IMG/VR virus record: IMGVR_UViG_3300042567_002146
Coordinates: 1-48,482 of that record
DNA: 48,482 nucleotides
Direction: 5' to 3' (one strand)
DNA from: a virus
The notes under the pieces were generated by a model that saw only the letters and a program-made list of their open reading frames with translations, ran no database searches and was not told the DNA's origin. This document shows, in pieces, positions 1-10,100 of this stretch (its first letter is position 1; each line of letters opens with the position of its first letter). A program made the position numbers and the translations under genes.

Positions 1-650
1 CTCAAAATGCAGTTAAAGATAAAGTCATCGTACTAAGAGTTAACCCAGATACTAAAAAAATGACAGCAATAGTGGGAGAAGATGATTTTGAAGCTGGAGC
101 ACAAAAAAATAGCTATATCTCTTATGGCAAAGATGTTTATGCAAGAGTTTTGGGAACTTTATTCTACAAAACTAGTTCAAATATAGTAGAATCATTAGGA
201 CTGCAAGTAAGTAATTTATTCGTAAAGAATAATGGTCGATCAGATAATAATATAAAAAGTGTCTTAAAAGATAGTTTTGACAGTGGGGTGTTCTATGATA
301 GATTTAAAGAAATTTTCGATGCCGTTTCTACAACATCATTAATAGACTACTATGATCTCTACGCAGCAGGTAACCCAACCTTAAAAAATGCTACGCCTCA
401 AAGAATAAAAATATATAATACATATTTTGCAATGAGAGTAATTAGAGATATCTATCAAAAAGTTTCAGATTGGCCAAACATATCTTGGGATGAATACTAT
501 GAAGATGGGACACCAGCTTCTTTGAATTGGGAGCTTGTTGTTAATAACTTAGCAAAAGTTTACACAACCGGATTGCTAATAGAGCAAAAGTCAATTAACA
601 CTGCAGCAGAAAATTACCAAGTAGGAAGACGGAATGTAAAAAATGAGTGA
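1..650 (+). CDS. Tail/baseplate-region protein, C-terminal part (5' incomplete)
   Basis: The reading frame is open from base 3 with no stop before the first ATG at 60, so the gene begins upstream of the window. About 215 residues are visible, with no family I recognise. They look like a soluble mixed helical protein with no signal peptide or membrane segment. It lies directly upstream of the tail lysin, so a tail or baseplate role is inferred from position only. The last codons contain an in-frame CGG at 630. Read normally, the protein ends in GRRNVKNE with a TGA at 648-650, overlapping the next gene by 8 bases. A +1 shift at the CGG would give GGA ATG TAA and end at 638, just before the next start. 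Confidence 0.75.
   Translation, partial: QNAVKDKVIVLRVNPDTKKMTAIVGEDDFEAGAQKNSYISYGKDVYARVLGTLFYKTSSNIVESLGLQVSNLFVKNNGRSDNNIKSVLKDSFDSGVFYDRFKEIFDAVSTTSLIDYYDLYAAGNPTLKNATPQRIKIYNTYFAMRVIRDIYQKVSDWPNISWDEYYEDGTPASLNWELVVNNLAKVYTTGLLIEQKSINTAAENYQVGRRNVKNE
630..632 (+). other. In-frame CGG codon near a gene end, possible +1 recoding site
   Basis: This CGG is in the frame of the upstream gene. The normal frame runs six more codons to TGA at 648-650; the +1 frame reads GGA ATG and stops at TAA 636-638. Both outcomes give nearly the same protein, so the site neither requires nor excludes a shift. It is one of only six in-frame CGG codons I found in the window. Confidence 0.5.
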
Positions 651-3289
651 ACTAAAAATTAATATAGATGACCTCTCAGATTCATCTTCAATAACTCAAA
701 AAGTAGCTGATAGTTTCTACCCAACAGGTGAACCATTAAAGACTTCTTATTCACAAGACCCTAATGCGGCAAGTAGAACTCTGACTCAAAGGGATCTGCA
801 AAGCATATTAGGGGGAGATGCCCTATATAGAAGCCCCAACTTTGCTCTTCAAGTAAGTCAAAAAAATACAGAGTCTAGTATTTCAGCAATACTAGCATCA
901 AATCCAGGGACTGATTCATCGCTTATCAGCATCAAAGATCCTAACTCACAAAATCAAAACGCTAAATTAAGTCGGATCTGCTGCTTTTAGCCAGATAGTA
1001 GCTAGTGGTTCTCTTGGAAAGCAATCACTTGGCTTCAACTTACCAAATGTTCTTACTGGATTATCTGATGGTTTTAATCCAGATGGAACTCCTCATACCA
1101 TAACAGAAGGTACCTTTGATCCAACTACGGCAGCATCTGGAGCAGCTAGAGCAGTAACAATAGCTAGTGAATTAAGCGCCGAAGAGAAAAAGATTTTTGA
1201 AGACAGATTAAAAGAAGTTGTAGCAACTGGTATTGTTAGCGATGTTAACCAATTGGCTTTTACTTTTAGGGCAACTGATTCAGCAAAAATAGCTTCTACT
1301 TGGAAAATTTATCTTACCGCATCTAGAGGTGTGAACAATAATATTAATCCAATATTAAATACAGATCAAAATTATTGGACTGGGATAGACGGCAAGCTAG
1401 CCTACACTTGTGCTTCAATGGTAGAGCTACTACTATGCCTTGGCTCTAGTGGATCTGGATTATATGTCAGAGGTAGTTTAGGAGCAACAAATGGTTTTAC
1501 GGGAGCTGCTCAATCAGCGATGGCAGATCAGGGAGCTATATCTGATCATACTTTTGGTAGAGCTTTTGATATAAATATGGTAGGCAGGACTAGAGATACA
1601 GCTGTTAGTCTAACTGGTAAAAATATAGACAATTATAGAGTAGCTTTAAATTTACTTTTAGCTAAACTCAATAGCATCCCAGAGTACCTGCATCCTGACT
1701 TAATTGTAATACACGATCAACTTGTAACTGAATACGGGATAGGGAACGGTTTTGAAGGTGACTTCACAAGCACCAATGCCGCATTGATACTAAAAGACAA
1801 TCCTTCGTTAACTAGAATAAATTTTACTGGAGACCCAGGGCACAGAGACCATATACATATGTCTTTTGGTCCAGCAAGAGCTGGCTCATATGAAAGTTGG
1901 ACATATGGAGAAGCAACATCTTCCAATCCAGGTGATCCAACGGCAGGAGACAAACCTACAGGAGATGCCAATGATATTTCTGAACTTGGCAATAGCTATG
2001 CTCAAGGACCAACATCAACACATGCACTAAAAAACAAAAATGCACTTTATGCAGCGTTAGTTAAATATGGTGGATACAGTCCAGAAGCTGCTGCTATATG
2101 GATGTGTGTTGCAGAACGCGAAAGTAGATTTAGTCCTGGTGGGTTTAATGGTGCCGTCAATGGAAGTGGTGGGACTCCACCTGGAAGTGGCGACTATTCT
2201 ATTGGTCTTTGGCAAGTAAACTTTTATGGTACACCAAGTCTACTCACTTCGGACTTAGTCCTAGCTAGCTTAGACCCAACAAAGAAAACAGTAGTTAAAG
2301 AAAATGGTCGTGGGTATAAATTAATTGACAAAGATTATCAAGCAAATGGCACAAAAGATCAAACCACGGCAATAGCCAAAATGAGGGAATGGTATAAGGT
2401 CAATCCTAAAAAGCCAAATGAATTTGGAATTAGCGAAGGCAAAGTTCACTCTGACCCAAGGCTATGGAATGCTCTCACTCAAATATTTTTATTATCAAAG
2501 ATAACATCGAACTTAAAAGACCAGTGGATGTGGTGGAACTGGGGAGAATATACAGGTGGTCCAGCTTCAGGTTGGCTGGCTAAACTTAAATTCCAAACAG
2601 CAGTAAACTATTATGTTGCTAATAACTCCGGGAAAACAAGAGAAGACCTCAAGACTTGGGTGAAGAAAAAAGGTACGGACAAAAATCTTAATTCATCTAA
2701 GAAATATTTAGACAAATGGCTAGAAGGTTATGTCTTTAATATCGATGGAACTGTACTGGAAACCCCATTAAACATAGAGGTTCCAGCATTTACTGAAACT
2801 CAAATTGAAGAAGCTGGGAAGTGGTTAAGGACTAATAGAATGGATCCATGGGAAAAAAGAAACAAAGACGCTTTTGGTTGTGAAGGTTTTGCAAATAGGC
2901 TTGCTGCTGGACTTGGACTTTATGGTACAGCTAAGCCAGAAATATTTAATCAAGAGTGGGCTGGGGCTGGCAAACCAGCTACTAACTTAACTACACACGC
3001 AAGTGCCCAAGCCCATTATAACGCTGTAAAAGATAGTGTTTATTTCAACGGACCTACTACGCCCATTGGATTAAATCCTCCAGCTGGTTATCTTGTATTC
3101 TGGACTGGTGGCAGTGGAGCCCTTAGTAACCTGGGGCACATAGGAATATCCTTAGGGGATGGAACCTTTATTGATCAAAATGATGCTACTAATACATTAA
3201 GCAACAAGACAACTACACCAAAGCCAATTATAGGTGGAACTTGGCCTGGAAGCGCATATACATACGTTGGCTCTAGCTCAACTTGGTAA
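643..3289 (+). CDS. Tail-associated lysin: M15-like peptidase + lysozyme-like + NlpC/P60 or CHAP-like domains, +1 recoded
   Basis: Frame 643-990 alone encodes 115 residues. Skipping base 973 (the C of CGG) joins it to a frame open to 3289, giving 881 residues; the junction reads ...NAKLS-GSAAFSQ.... The first domain has an M15/VanY-like motif SxHxxGRAxD (H302, D309 in the joined protein) and a later HRDHIH (H403, H405), the usual zinc ligands of D-Ala-D-Ala peptidases. Around residues 465-530 there is a lysozyme/transglycosylase-like segment with AERESRF (E493 the likely acid) and YSIGLWQVN. The C-terminal part has GCEGFANRL (C746) and LGHIGISLGDG (H832), as in NlpC/P60 or CHAP cysteine peptidases. 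It probably cuts peptidoglycan during injection. It lies next to OB-fold and gp25-like baseplate genes. Domain calls are motif-based; the recoding is inferred. Confidence 0.8.
973..976 (+). other. +1 recoding site CGG-A in the tail lysin gene
   Basis: The context is TTA AGT CGG ATC. The normal frame stops at TAG 988-990, four sense codons past the CGG. The +1 frame has a TAA at 968-970, so the change of frame must lie between 971 and 990. Skipping C973 lets GGA TCT GCT be read and continues 771 residues. The sequence TTAAGTCGGA nearly repeats at the third recoding site (TTAAGCCGGA). Confidence 0.75.
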
Positions 3290-3299
3290 AGGAAATATA

Positions 3300-3663
3300 A
3301 TGGCTATCAATTACCCAAAATTTGATAAAAAAATAGATGAACAAATTCAGTCAGCCCACATGCAAAGGGCCAAAACTAGAATGGGAACTATTGCTCAGTA
3401 TGATAAACATACAAATACAGCAGTAATTATACTTGAATCAAATTACTCAGATACTATCGGTGGTATAATTAAGAGCGTATCTTGTCCTATAGTGTATCGG
3501 AGTACAGATGGTGTCACCAGAACCAGGCGACAGATGTATAGTTGGATTCAAAGACGACAATGAAAGATATGCATACATAGTTAGTTTTATTAATGACTTC
3601 TATAATGGCAGGACTACAAATATGAATATAGCAAACAACGGCATACCTAGGTTTATGATTTAA
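3300..3663 (+). CDS. OB-fold baseplate assembly protein (gpV/gp5 N-terminal-like), +1 recoded
   Basis: ATG at 3300 follows the Shine-Dalgarno AAAGGAAAT. The normal frame ends at 3563 (87 residues). Skipping C3498 of an in-frame CGG gives 120 residues ending at TAA 3661-3663, two bases before the next ATG. The joined sequence CPIVY-GVQMVSPEPGDRC and the following IVGFKDDN match the usual OB-fold pattern of small phage baseplate spike adaptors: a strand, a turn with a PEPGD-type motif, then a strand. The protein probably sits at the hub of the contractile tail between spike and baseplate. The family call rests on length, pattern and the neighbouring gp25-like and J-like genes. Confidence 0.7.
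3498..3501 (+). other. +1 recoding site CGG-A in the OB-fold baseplate gene
   Basis: The context is GTG TAT CGG AGT. The +1 frame is closed by TAG at 3490-3492 and open afterwards; the normal frame runs 20 further sense codons to TGA at 3561-3563. Skipping C3498 reads GGA GTA CAG ATG and yields the conserved-looking GVQMVSPEPGD segment. The normal-frame continuation STDGVTRTRRQMYSWIQRRQ looks like out-of-frame sequence. Confidence 0.72.
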
Positions 3664-3664
3664 A

Positions 3665-4327
3665 ATGGCAGTTAATAAAGATATATTAAATAATGCAGAA
3701 ACTGCAAATCCAGGTTATTTTGATGAATCACTTGAGCTGGAGAAAAGAAGTACATTCTCGAGAAGAGAAGTTGGCTTAACTCACCCTGACACTTCTTCTT
3801 TTATTAAATTAAATGACAAAGGTGAAATTGAAATATTTGCAGGGCAGGAGATAGGAATTATAATCAGCCCAACTACCGGTACAATCTCCCTGTTTGCAGA
3901 TGTAATTAAATTATATACTAAAGAGGATTCTGGTCTTAGGTGGAATAATAAGAGCTTTAACTACGCCGGCGACTCATATAACGAACCATCTCTGGTCTCT
4001 ACTGAGATCAAGGAGATAAATCCAGGCTTTAATTACGCAGATTACTATCTCGATGCGGTAGATCAATTTGATGAGACAGATAACTATAGCAATAACATAG
4101 TTACTATAAATGGAGAATTCGCTTTTAGGGCCGATAAAACTGACACCTTTGGCACTGGGATAAATACCAATGCCCCAAGTACTATAAGCGAAAATGACCT
4201 AGCCCTATTAAGGGACTACGCTTTGACCAATAGCCAGGATAAAATAAACTATATGAAAACACTAATAGAATCTGGTTTCACATTTAATCAAGCAGCTGAA
4301 AAGACTATGAGGGACAAGGGTGTCTGA
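3665..4327 (+). CDS. Baseplate-region protein of unknown family
   Basis: This encodes 220 residues starting one base after the OB-fold gene stop. I do not recognise the family. Residues about 38-95 (EVGLTH, KLNDKGEIEIF, EIGIIISPTTGTISLFA) are beta-rich and resemble the short repeats seen in phage spike-associated proteins. The C-terminal 40 residues look helical. It overlaps the gp25-like gene by 8 bases, which suggests translational coupling and a baseplate role. The middle is acidic and rich in Asn and Tyr. Function is inferred only from position. Confidence 0.6.
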   Translation: MAVNKDILNNAETANPGYFDESLELEKRSTFSRREVGLTHPDTSSFIKLNDKGEIEIFAGQEIGIIISPTTGTISLFADVIKLYTKEDSGLRWNNKSFNYAGDSYNEPSLVSTEIKEINPGFNYADYYLDAVDQFDETDNYSNNIVTINGEFAFRADKTDTFGTGINTNAPSTISENDLALLRDYALTNSQDKINYMKTLIESGFTFNQAAEKTMRDKGV

Positions 4328-4700
4328 TCTATTTTTAACTCTAGATGGAGATTTGGCCGTTAATGGCAATAAGGATATTGGCCTTGTCCAGTCCTCTAAG
4401 CAGAATGACGTCCAGCAGATTTACCTTAGACTGATGACAGAGCCAGGAGACTTCCTAGCCTACCCAACACTTGGAGTAGATTTGTCCAGGCTGTACGGTA
4501 TGCCTCAGTCGGCAGAAACTGGAGAGCTTGGAAAGCAATTAATTCGCACAGCCTTAGAAAGAGAAAATATCTTTAGAGGTAAAAACATAGCAATCGATGC
4601 AGTTCCAATAAGTGCAGACGTCATTAGATTTGACGTGCATATTTTGAGCGGATCCAACCAACCAGTAACTCTTAGCATTAAACAGAACTTGGGAGCGTAA
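4320..4700 (+). CDS. gp25-like baseplate wedge protein
   Basis: This encodes 126 residues from a GTG start overlapping the previous gene. The order LTLDGDLAVNGNKDIGLV, DVQQIYLRLMTEPGDFLAYPTLGVDLSRLYG and a C-terminal two-strand segment is typical of T4 gp25 / phage P2 W-type baseplate wedge proteins, where the EPGDxxxxPxxGxxL stretch is the clearest marker. In contractile tails this protein helps nucleate sheath assembly at the baseplate. The baseplate J-like gene follows directly, the usual order. Length fits the family (about 100-140). Confidence 0.8.
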   Translation: MSDLFLTLDGDLAVNGNKDIGLVQSSKQNDVQQIYLRLMTEPGDFLAYPTLGVDLSRLYGMPQSAETGELGKQLIRTALERENIFRGKNIAIDAVPISADVIRFDVHILSGSNQPVTLSIKQNLGA

Positions 4701-5870
4701 ATGCCTACTATTAACACAAAGACAAAAGAAGAGATTGTTGCCAGAATACTAAGTGCATTAGAAAAAAATGCTAGTATTAGCGCCACTTCTCCAGGATCTA
4801 TAGCAAGAGCATTTGCCGATTCATTTGGGGCAGAGATGTTTTATTTATATGAATCATTTAAAGAAGCTATCAATCAGACAAACTTATCCACCGCATCAGG
4901 CAGATCCCTAGATTTAATTGGCGAACTCTACAATGTCCAAAGAAAGACTATATCAGATCAATTAGTATTTGATAGATCTACAGCTAATATGGAATTCTTT
5001 TTAGACACAGCTAGTTCTGGGGATATCATTATTCCTAAAAATACTTTGGTCTATAACGACGTTGGCTCTTTCTCCTCCGCACAATACTCTTATACCCTAG
5101 TGGGAGATGTTGTCATCCTTTCTGGCACGACTAAAGGATATGGAGCCGTTCAACCAAACTTCCAGTCCAATGACTACGTAGCTTCAGTGGGCTCATTGAC
5201 TAGGCACAACTACATATCGCCTGCCGGGTCTTTGGTTTTTTGCTCTAATCCCAAAGAGATATACCCAGTCTTAAACTCTGAATCAGATGACAATTATAGA
5301 AGAAGAATTATTTCTTCCGTTAAAATAAATGCAACAGGGACTGCTGAGGCCTTAAGGTTTGCAGCGCTTTCAGTTAAGGGAGTCAAGGACATCCGAATAA
5401 GAGAAGCTTCTTATGGACTTGGCTCTTGCGATGTTATTATAGTCCCAGAGGTAGCTGGTAATATCGGGATGATTCCGCAGACCGTAACCAATACCATAGC
5501 TCCTATTAGGCCAATTGGGATTAGAATGAACGTAACTATGGCAGAGCCGATAGACTACTCTCTACAGGCCGTTATAACGCTGCCCTACGGCACTGGAGAG
5601 AACCTCCGTATAGGCATACAGAACCAGGCTACCATCTTTGTTAAAAGATATCTTAACTCATTGAGTATAGGAGATAGTGTTTCTGTGCAAGAAATTGAAG
5701 CTAGAATTAGACAATCATCAGATTTAGTTAAATCTATCAATATAACAACCGCTTCTGCTAAAGGAGTTAATGTTAATAGAAAAGATTTTAAGCCTTCTTC
5801 TGAAAGACAGTACATAGTAGCTGGCAATATTAACATTTCTTCTGTTATAATAGGTGTATCTAATTACTAA
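4701..5870 (+). CDS. Baseplate J-like protein (gp47/gp6 family)
   Basis: This encodes 389 residues; the ATG immediately follows the gp25-like stop. The N-terminal part has SPGSIARAFADSFGAEMFYLYESF followed by ASGRSLDLIGELYNV, and the middle has DNYRRRI, ATGTAEALRFAALSVKGVKDIRI and DVIIVPEVAG. Together these are the hallmark of baseplate J proteins, which build the wedge ring that holds the contractile tail. The C-terminal third (IDYSLQAVITLP, IRQSSDLVKSINI) is the usual receptor-distal domain. It is the strongest single marker that this is a myovirus-like tail. No CGG codon is in frame. Confidence 0.88.
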   Translation: MPTINTKTKEEIVARILSALEKNASISATSPGSIARAFADSFGAEMFYLYESFKEAINQTNLSTASGRSLDLIGELYNVQRKTISDQLVFDRSTANMEFFLDTASSGDIIIPKNTLVYNDVGSFSSAQYSYTLVGDVVILSGTTKGYGAVQPNFQSNDYVASVGSLTRHNYISPAGSLVFCSNPKEIYPVLNSESDDNYRRRIISSVKINATGTAEALRFAALSVKGVKDIRIREASYGLGSCDVIIVPEVAGNIGMIPQTVTNTIAPIRPIGIRMNVTMAEPIDYSLQAVITLPYGTGENLRIGIQNQATIFVKRYLNSLSIGDSVSVQEIEARIRQSSDLVKSINITTASAKGVNVNRKDFKPSSERQYIVAGNINISSVIIGVSNY

Positions 5871-5890
5871 AGAAAGATGGTTATACAACC

Positions 5891-7126
5891 ATGTCGGAAA
5901 AATATTTTTTGATCACAACCAACCATATAATTAAAGCACCTAACATGACGCAGGCTAAATTAGCTGTAGAGGGTGAAATGGATTTCTTGGGCGAAGTACT
6001 AAAGAACGATTCTCATTCAAAAGAGATACAAGCTGCAGAAGCATTTAAATTTGCTGGGTACAACACAGCCTCTGACATAGACGATGATGAACCCGATGCT
6101 TATGTCGACTTAGAGGATTCCCCAACTGAAGTTAATAGATTTGATTTTATCAGATCTGAGAATAAGAGATTAGCTAAATTAGCTGAAAAAAATAAGAACG
6201 TTAAAGATGAAGCCATACTTGCTGTCTATGAAGCAGCATACGATGCCTTCCTTGACTTTGAGCTTCCACCTATTAAACAGAATCAAATTACTTCAGGAAA
6301 AGCTGGAGCAGGAGAAACTGCTGTTGCAGTTTTTGGAGACTGGCAATTGGGTAAAGTTACTCCAAGTTACAACTCCGAAGTATTGGGCAAGAGAATAGAA
6401 GCCTATGCGGATAAGCTAGTAGAGATTACCAATATCCAAAGAACCCATCATCCAGTAGACAATCTTCATGTTTGGCTTTTGGGAGATATCGTTGAGGGGG
6501 AAGAGATATTCCCAGGACAAAGTCACTTAATTGACTCAGGTCTATACAGACAAGTTGGAGTTAATGGTCCTGAGATTCTTGGCAATTTCCTCAGAACTGC
6601 CCTTCAAAATTTCAAGCATGTTCACGTGACTGGAGTTATAGGAAACCATGGTGCTGTTGGCGGAAGAGCTAGAAAACAGCATGATCCTGAGACCAATATG
6701 GACAGACTGCTATATAAGATCGTTGAATTAATATTTAAGGATGAGCCTAGAATCACCTTCAATATTCCAGACGGCAAGGGTGAGAGAAACTTCTATGCAG
6801 TAGATACCATTGGTAGCTATAGCTCTCTACTTATTCATGGAGACCAAATGCCTGCACCAAGCGCTTCCTATGGTTACTATAAAAAGGTAATGGGATGGAA
6901 AGATGGTGCTATCCCGGAGCATTTTGAAGATGTATTTATGGGACATTACCACCAGCAGGTGAAGATGACTATAGGTAGTAGTCTTTTGAGAATTTCTGGT
7001 TCCCCAGAAAGTCACAACACCTATGCTCAAGAGTATTTCTCCTCCATGAGTAGACCATGTCAGCATTTAATGTTTGTCCACCCAGATAATGGAGTCACTT
7101 CAGAGTACTCAATCTGGCTAGACTAA
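5891..7126 (+). CDS. Calcineurin-like metallophosphoesterase with an N-terminal accessory domain
   Basis: This encodes 411 residues. The metallophosphoesterase motifs appear in order: GDWQ (D150), GDIVEG (D199), GNHG (N252, H253), IHGDQ (H316) and GHYHQ (H352, H354), matching the two-metal site of the calcineurin/Mre11 superfamily. Substrate unknown; phage members act on nucleic acids or phosphoesters. The first 50 residues (KYFLITTNHIIKA, AQ/AKLAV, GEVL, EIQAAEA) form a separate domain that recurs as the stand-alone 60-residue protein at 34417. The gene sits between baseplate and tail genes, an odd place for an enzyme. It may be a virion component or a morphogenesis factor; this is inference. 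Confidence 0.82.
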   Translation: MSEKYFLITTNHIIKAPNMTQAKLAVEGEMDFLGEVLKNDSHSKEIQAAEAFKFAGYNTASDIDDDEPDAYVDLEDSPTEVNRFDFIRSENKRLAKLAEKNKNVKDEAILAVYEAAYDAFLDFELPPIKQNQITSGKAGAGETAVAVFGDWQLGKVTPSYNSEVLGKRIEAYADKLVEITNIQRTHHPVDNLHVWLLGDIVEGEEIFPGQSHLIDSGLYRQVGVNGPEILGNFLRTALQNFKHVHVTGVIGNHGAVGGRARKQHDPETNMDRLLYKIVELIFKDEPRITFNIPDGKGERNFYAVDTIGSYSSLLIHGDQMPAPSASYGYYKKVMGWKDGAIPEHFEDVFMGHYHQQVKMTIGSSLLRISGSPESHNTYAQEYFSSMSRPCQHLMFVHPDNGVTSEYSIWLD

Positions 7127-7145
7127 CCTCGAAAGGCATCTGTAG

Positions 7146-10100
7146 ATGAAACAATATATATTAGCCTTAAGAAGTCTTGACTTTATTAAGTCTGGTAAGA
7201 GTTGGTCTACTGGATCTATCGACTTATATAATAACAAGTTTTATACTAATTATTCTATTGCTAGATCTAGGTTCGGCATAGATGAACTTGGAGATAGAAC
7301 TTTTGTTGGCACAGAGATAATCTACGATGCCACCCCAAGCATAACCGTATTAGGTGAAACTGCTGGGGTAGTTACTAACTATGGAGAGATTGTAAAACAA
7401 GCGGGGATAATTTCCTATAACGTATTTGACTACGATGAAACAAGTGGCCAGTATGTAATCTTTACGCTTCAAGATGGAGCTACTCCATACTATGTACTAC
7501 AGGGCGCTCAAACAGCTGAAGTATTTAGGTTTGTTGATACAAGTTCTCAGATAGATATAATAAGCTACAAAGGTGCATTCACTAATATAAATGCAAAAGA
7601 TGCTCCTTCATTTATTATAAAGGTATACGAAGGAGATACGTCAGAGGGTCCATGGATGCTGTCGTCTATTTCCTCAGATGTAGGAACTCTTTTTATCAGC
7701 GATGCTAAGCGTTATTCTAGATTTGAAGTAGAAGTAGAATCTGAACTAGAACCATCTGATGTAGAAAATTTTGGTTTTGTATTATTAGTTCAGGTATCTA
7801 TAGCGCATCCAATACCTCCAGTCTTAAGCAAGAGTGCTAAAAACATTCTAGCAAGATTCCCATCTTGGATGAAGATGTACGAAGATGCTATGGACCAGGC
7901 AACCCCTGAACTTTATGTTCCTCAAACTGTTGCCGGCAAGTTTGTGAACGCACTTATTGCAGATTATCCAGAAAATTTTGAAAGACAAAAAGATTTATTT
8001 GGACTAGATAAAGCTATATCCACAGCTGACACTTCGCAGTTAGCTTGGATCTATTCCACAACAGACGTACCGCCTAGCCACCTCCATGCCATGGGAGAGG
8101 ATAATATAGGCTTATCTAAACTTACTTCTATAGAAGAACTGTATGAAGCCAGGGAAGAAGACCTTTGTTATTTCTATAGTCCAGCTGATAGGGAGATGTT
8201 TACAGTTAAGCTATTCCAATACTTAACAATAGATGGCGTCATCTATGAGCAAAATCCAATTCTTAGATGGAATTGGTTTGATGAGTTTGGTACTCGAGTT
8301 GGCTTGAGTAGACTCTACCTAGAGAGCAACGCTAACTTTAAATTAAGAATTCTTGATGTATATAAAAATCTTCCAGGAGTTTCTTCTGATAGCTTTAAGC
8401 TTACTTTGCGTCGTGAATTAGATATATGGGCAGCCTATGGAGCTACTCCTGATTCGAATTATCTTGGTGCCACTCCAGAAGTACTCGAGATTCAAGACAT
8501 AGAAAACAGTACTCCCTATTTTTCATTTGATGGTAACCCTCAGCCAGAGTTTAAGAATTTTGTTACAGATTTAAATGAAAAATATCCAGTTAACTGGGGA
8601 TATGTTAAATGGAATGATGGCTTCTGGGACTACGCCGGAGAAAATCAAACCGGAGTTGGAAGAATAAAAGCTTCTTACGACGATAGCGCAAGTCCGTTTG
8701 GAAATTATTATCAAGCTGGAGTCGGAGATAATAATGACGCTCTTATTATGGTCAAAGAACCAATTGAATCTAATGTAGATTTTTCCTCTAAGTTTAAAGC
8801 TTATGGGATTCGTAAAACCGGAGTAGAAGATGTATATTCACCTATTGCCGTTAACTACGAATATTATGGCTCCTATTATCAGACTGTATATGAGAACACG
8901 TCTGCAACAGCTAATTTCGACTATGCCTTAATCCTACCACCACATGCATCACACGCTACTCCATCTGTTTATCATGCTACCGTCAACACTTTCCCTACAA
9001 ACTCCTATTCACCAACTCATTCATCTAGTCCAGAGTACAGTACTTTTAAAATATTTGACGCAGAAGGTAACAGTATAGATGGAATTAATTTTTACAATAG
9101 AGTAACAGGCACCCTATACCAAAATACTTCAGCTACTCCTACTACAAATAAAGTTAACTTCTACTATGCTACAGAACTATCTGCAACCCCAATGTCCGGT
9201 TCTGCTAATTCTCATATAAAGTTTGCTGACGCAACTCCAATTACTTCTACCATAGGTTCTCCTGTAAAAATTACTAAACCATATTTTACAACTACGTCAG
9301 CTGATATTAAGGTAGTTTCCAATCAGTACGATGCGGTAAGAAGAAGATTCTATACTACTCCAAAAATACCAGGCAGTTTAGAAATTAATGCCAGCAACAA
9401 TACTAGCCAAACAAAAGATTTTACTTTAGACAAAAACTTTATACAAAATAGTATAGTCTTTCCTCCAGGATCTACTCCAGAATATGTTCACATAGATAAT
9501 GCTACTCCATTCGGCTATGTTTCAATAGATGGGATATATGAGTCAGACACCTTTAAAGGATTTGGAGGTGTTGCATACGATCCTAGTTTAGGCGTTGATT
9601 ACGTAATACCTTCATCGCCAAACATAATTGCATCTTATCTTAGCCCGAATTTTGCTACTCCAACATTGCATCCAGGATATAGAGACACAACCGGCAGCAC
9701 TGCTAACTATTACTTTACTTCACTGCTGTATCCATATGGTTCAACCCCAACATCAATAGTTTTTTCTAGCGCAGATAGTGCAAACTACCCATTTGCTAAG
9801 GATGTTTTGACTGAATTTACGGCGCACAGTACCCCAATGATAGATGGAACTGTCAATGAGTTTGGAGTTGTTAGAACCGATCCGGATAATAAGGATGAAA
9901 ACTTTACTCAAAACAGTAATTTAATTGGAAGATATGATTTAAATTATTCTTCTTTTGGCATTGACAAAGTGAACTACACGATCAAGAAGATAGAGGTAGT
10001 CAATGATGTAGATGGAGTGGAATTATCTTTATCCAAAGAATTTGTATATAGACATACTGATGAAAATATATACTTTGCTAATTCAATCATAGAAGATCAA

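Noticed and set aside
985-990. TTT TAG C as an RF2-like P-site slippery +1 site in the lysin gene
   Set aside because: UUU could re-pair after +1, but the residues between CGG and TTT read well only in the +1 frame (GSAAF versus RICCF), and the other three junctions have no such slippery stop.
1717-1992. Reverse-strand open frames opposite the structural and polymerase genes
   Set aside because: They lack ribosome binding sites and mirror the codon pattern of the forward genes; treated as shadows.
3517-3525. Frame switch near AGA ACC AGG in the OB-fold gene
   Set aside because: Switching there loses GVQMVSPEPGD, which fits the baseplate OB-fold pattern; switching at CGG 3498 keeps it.
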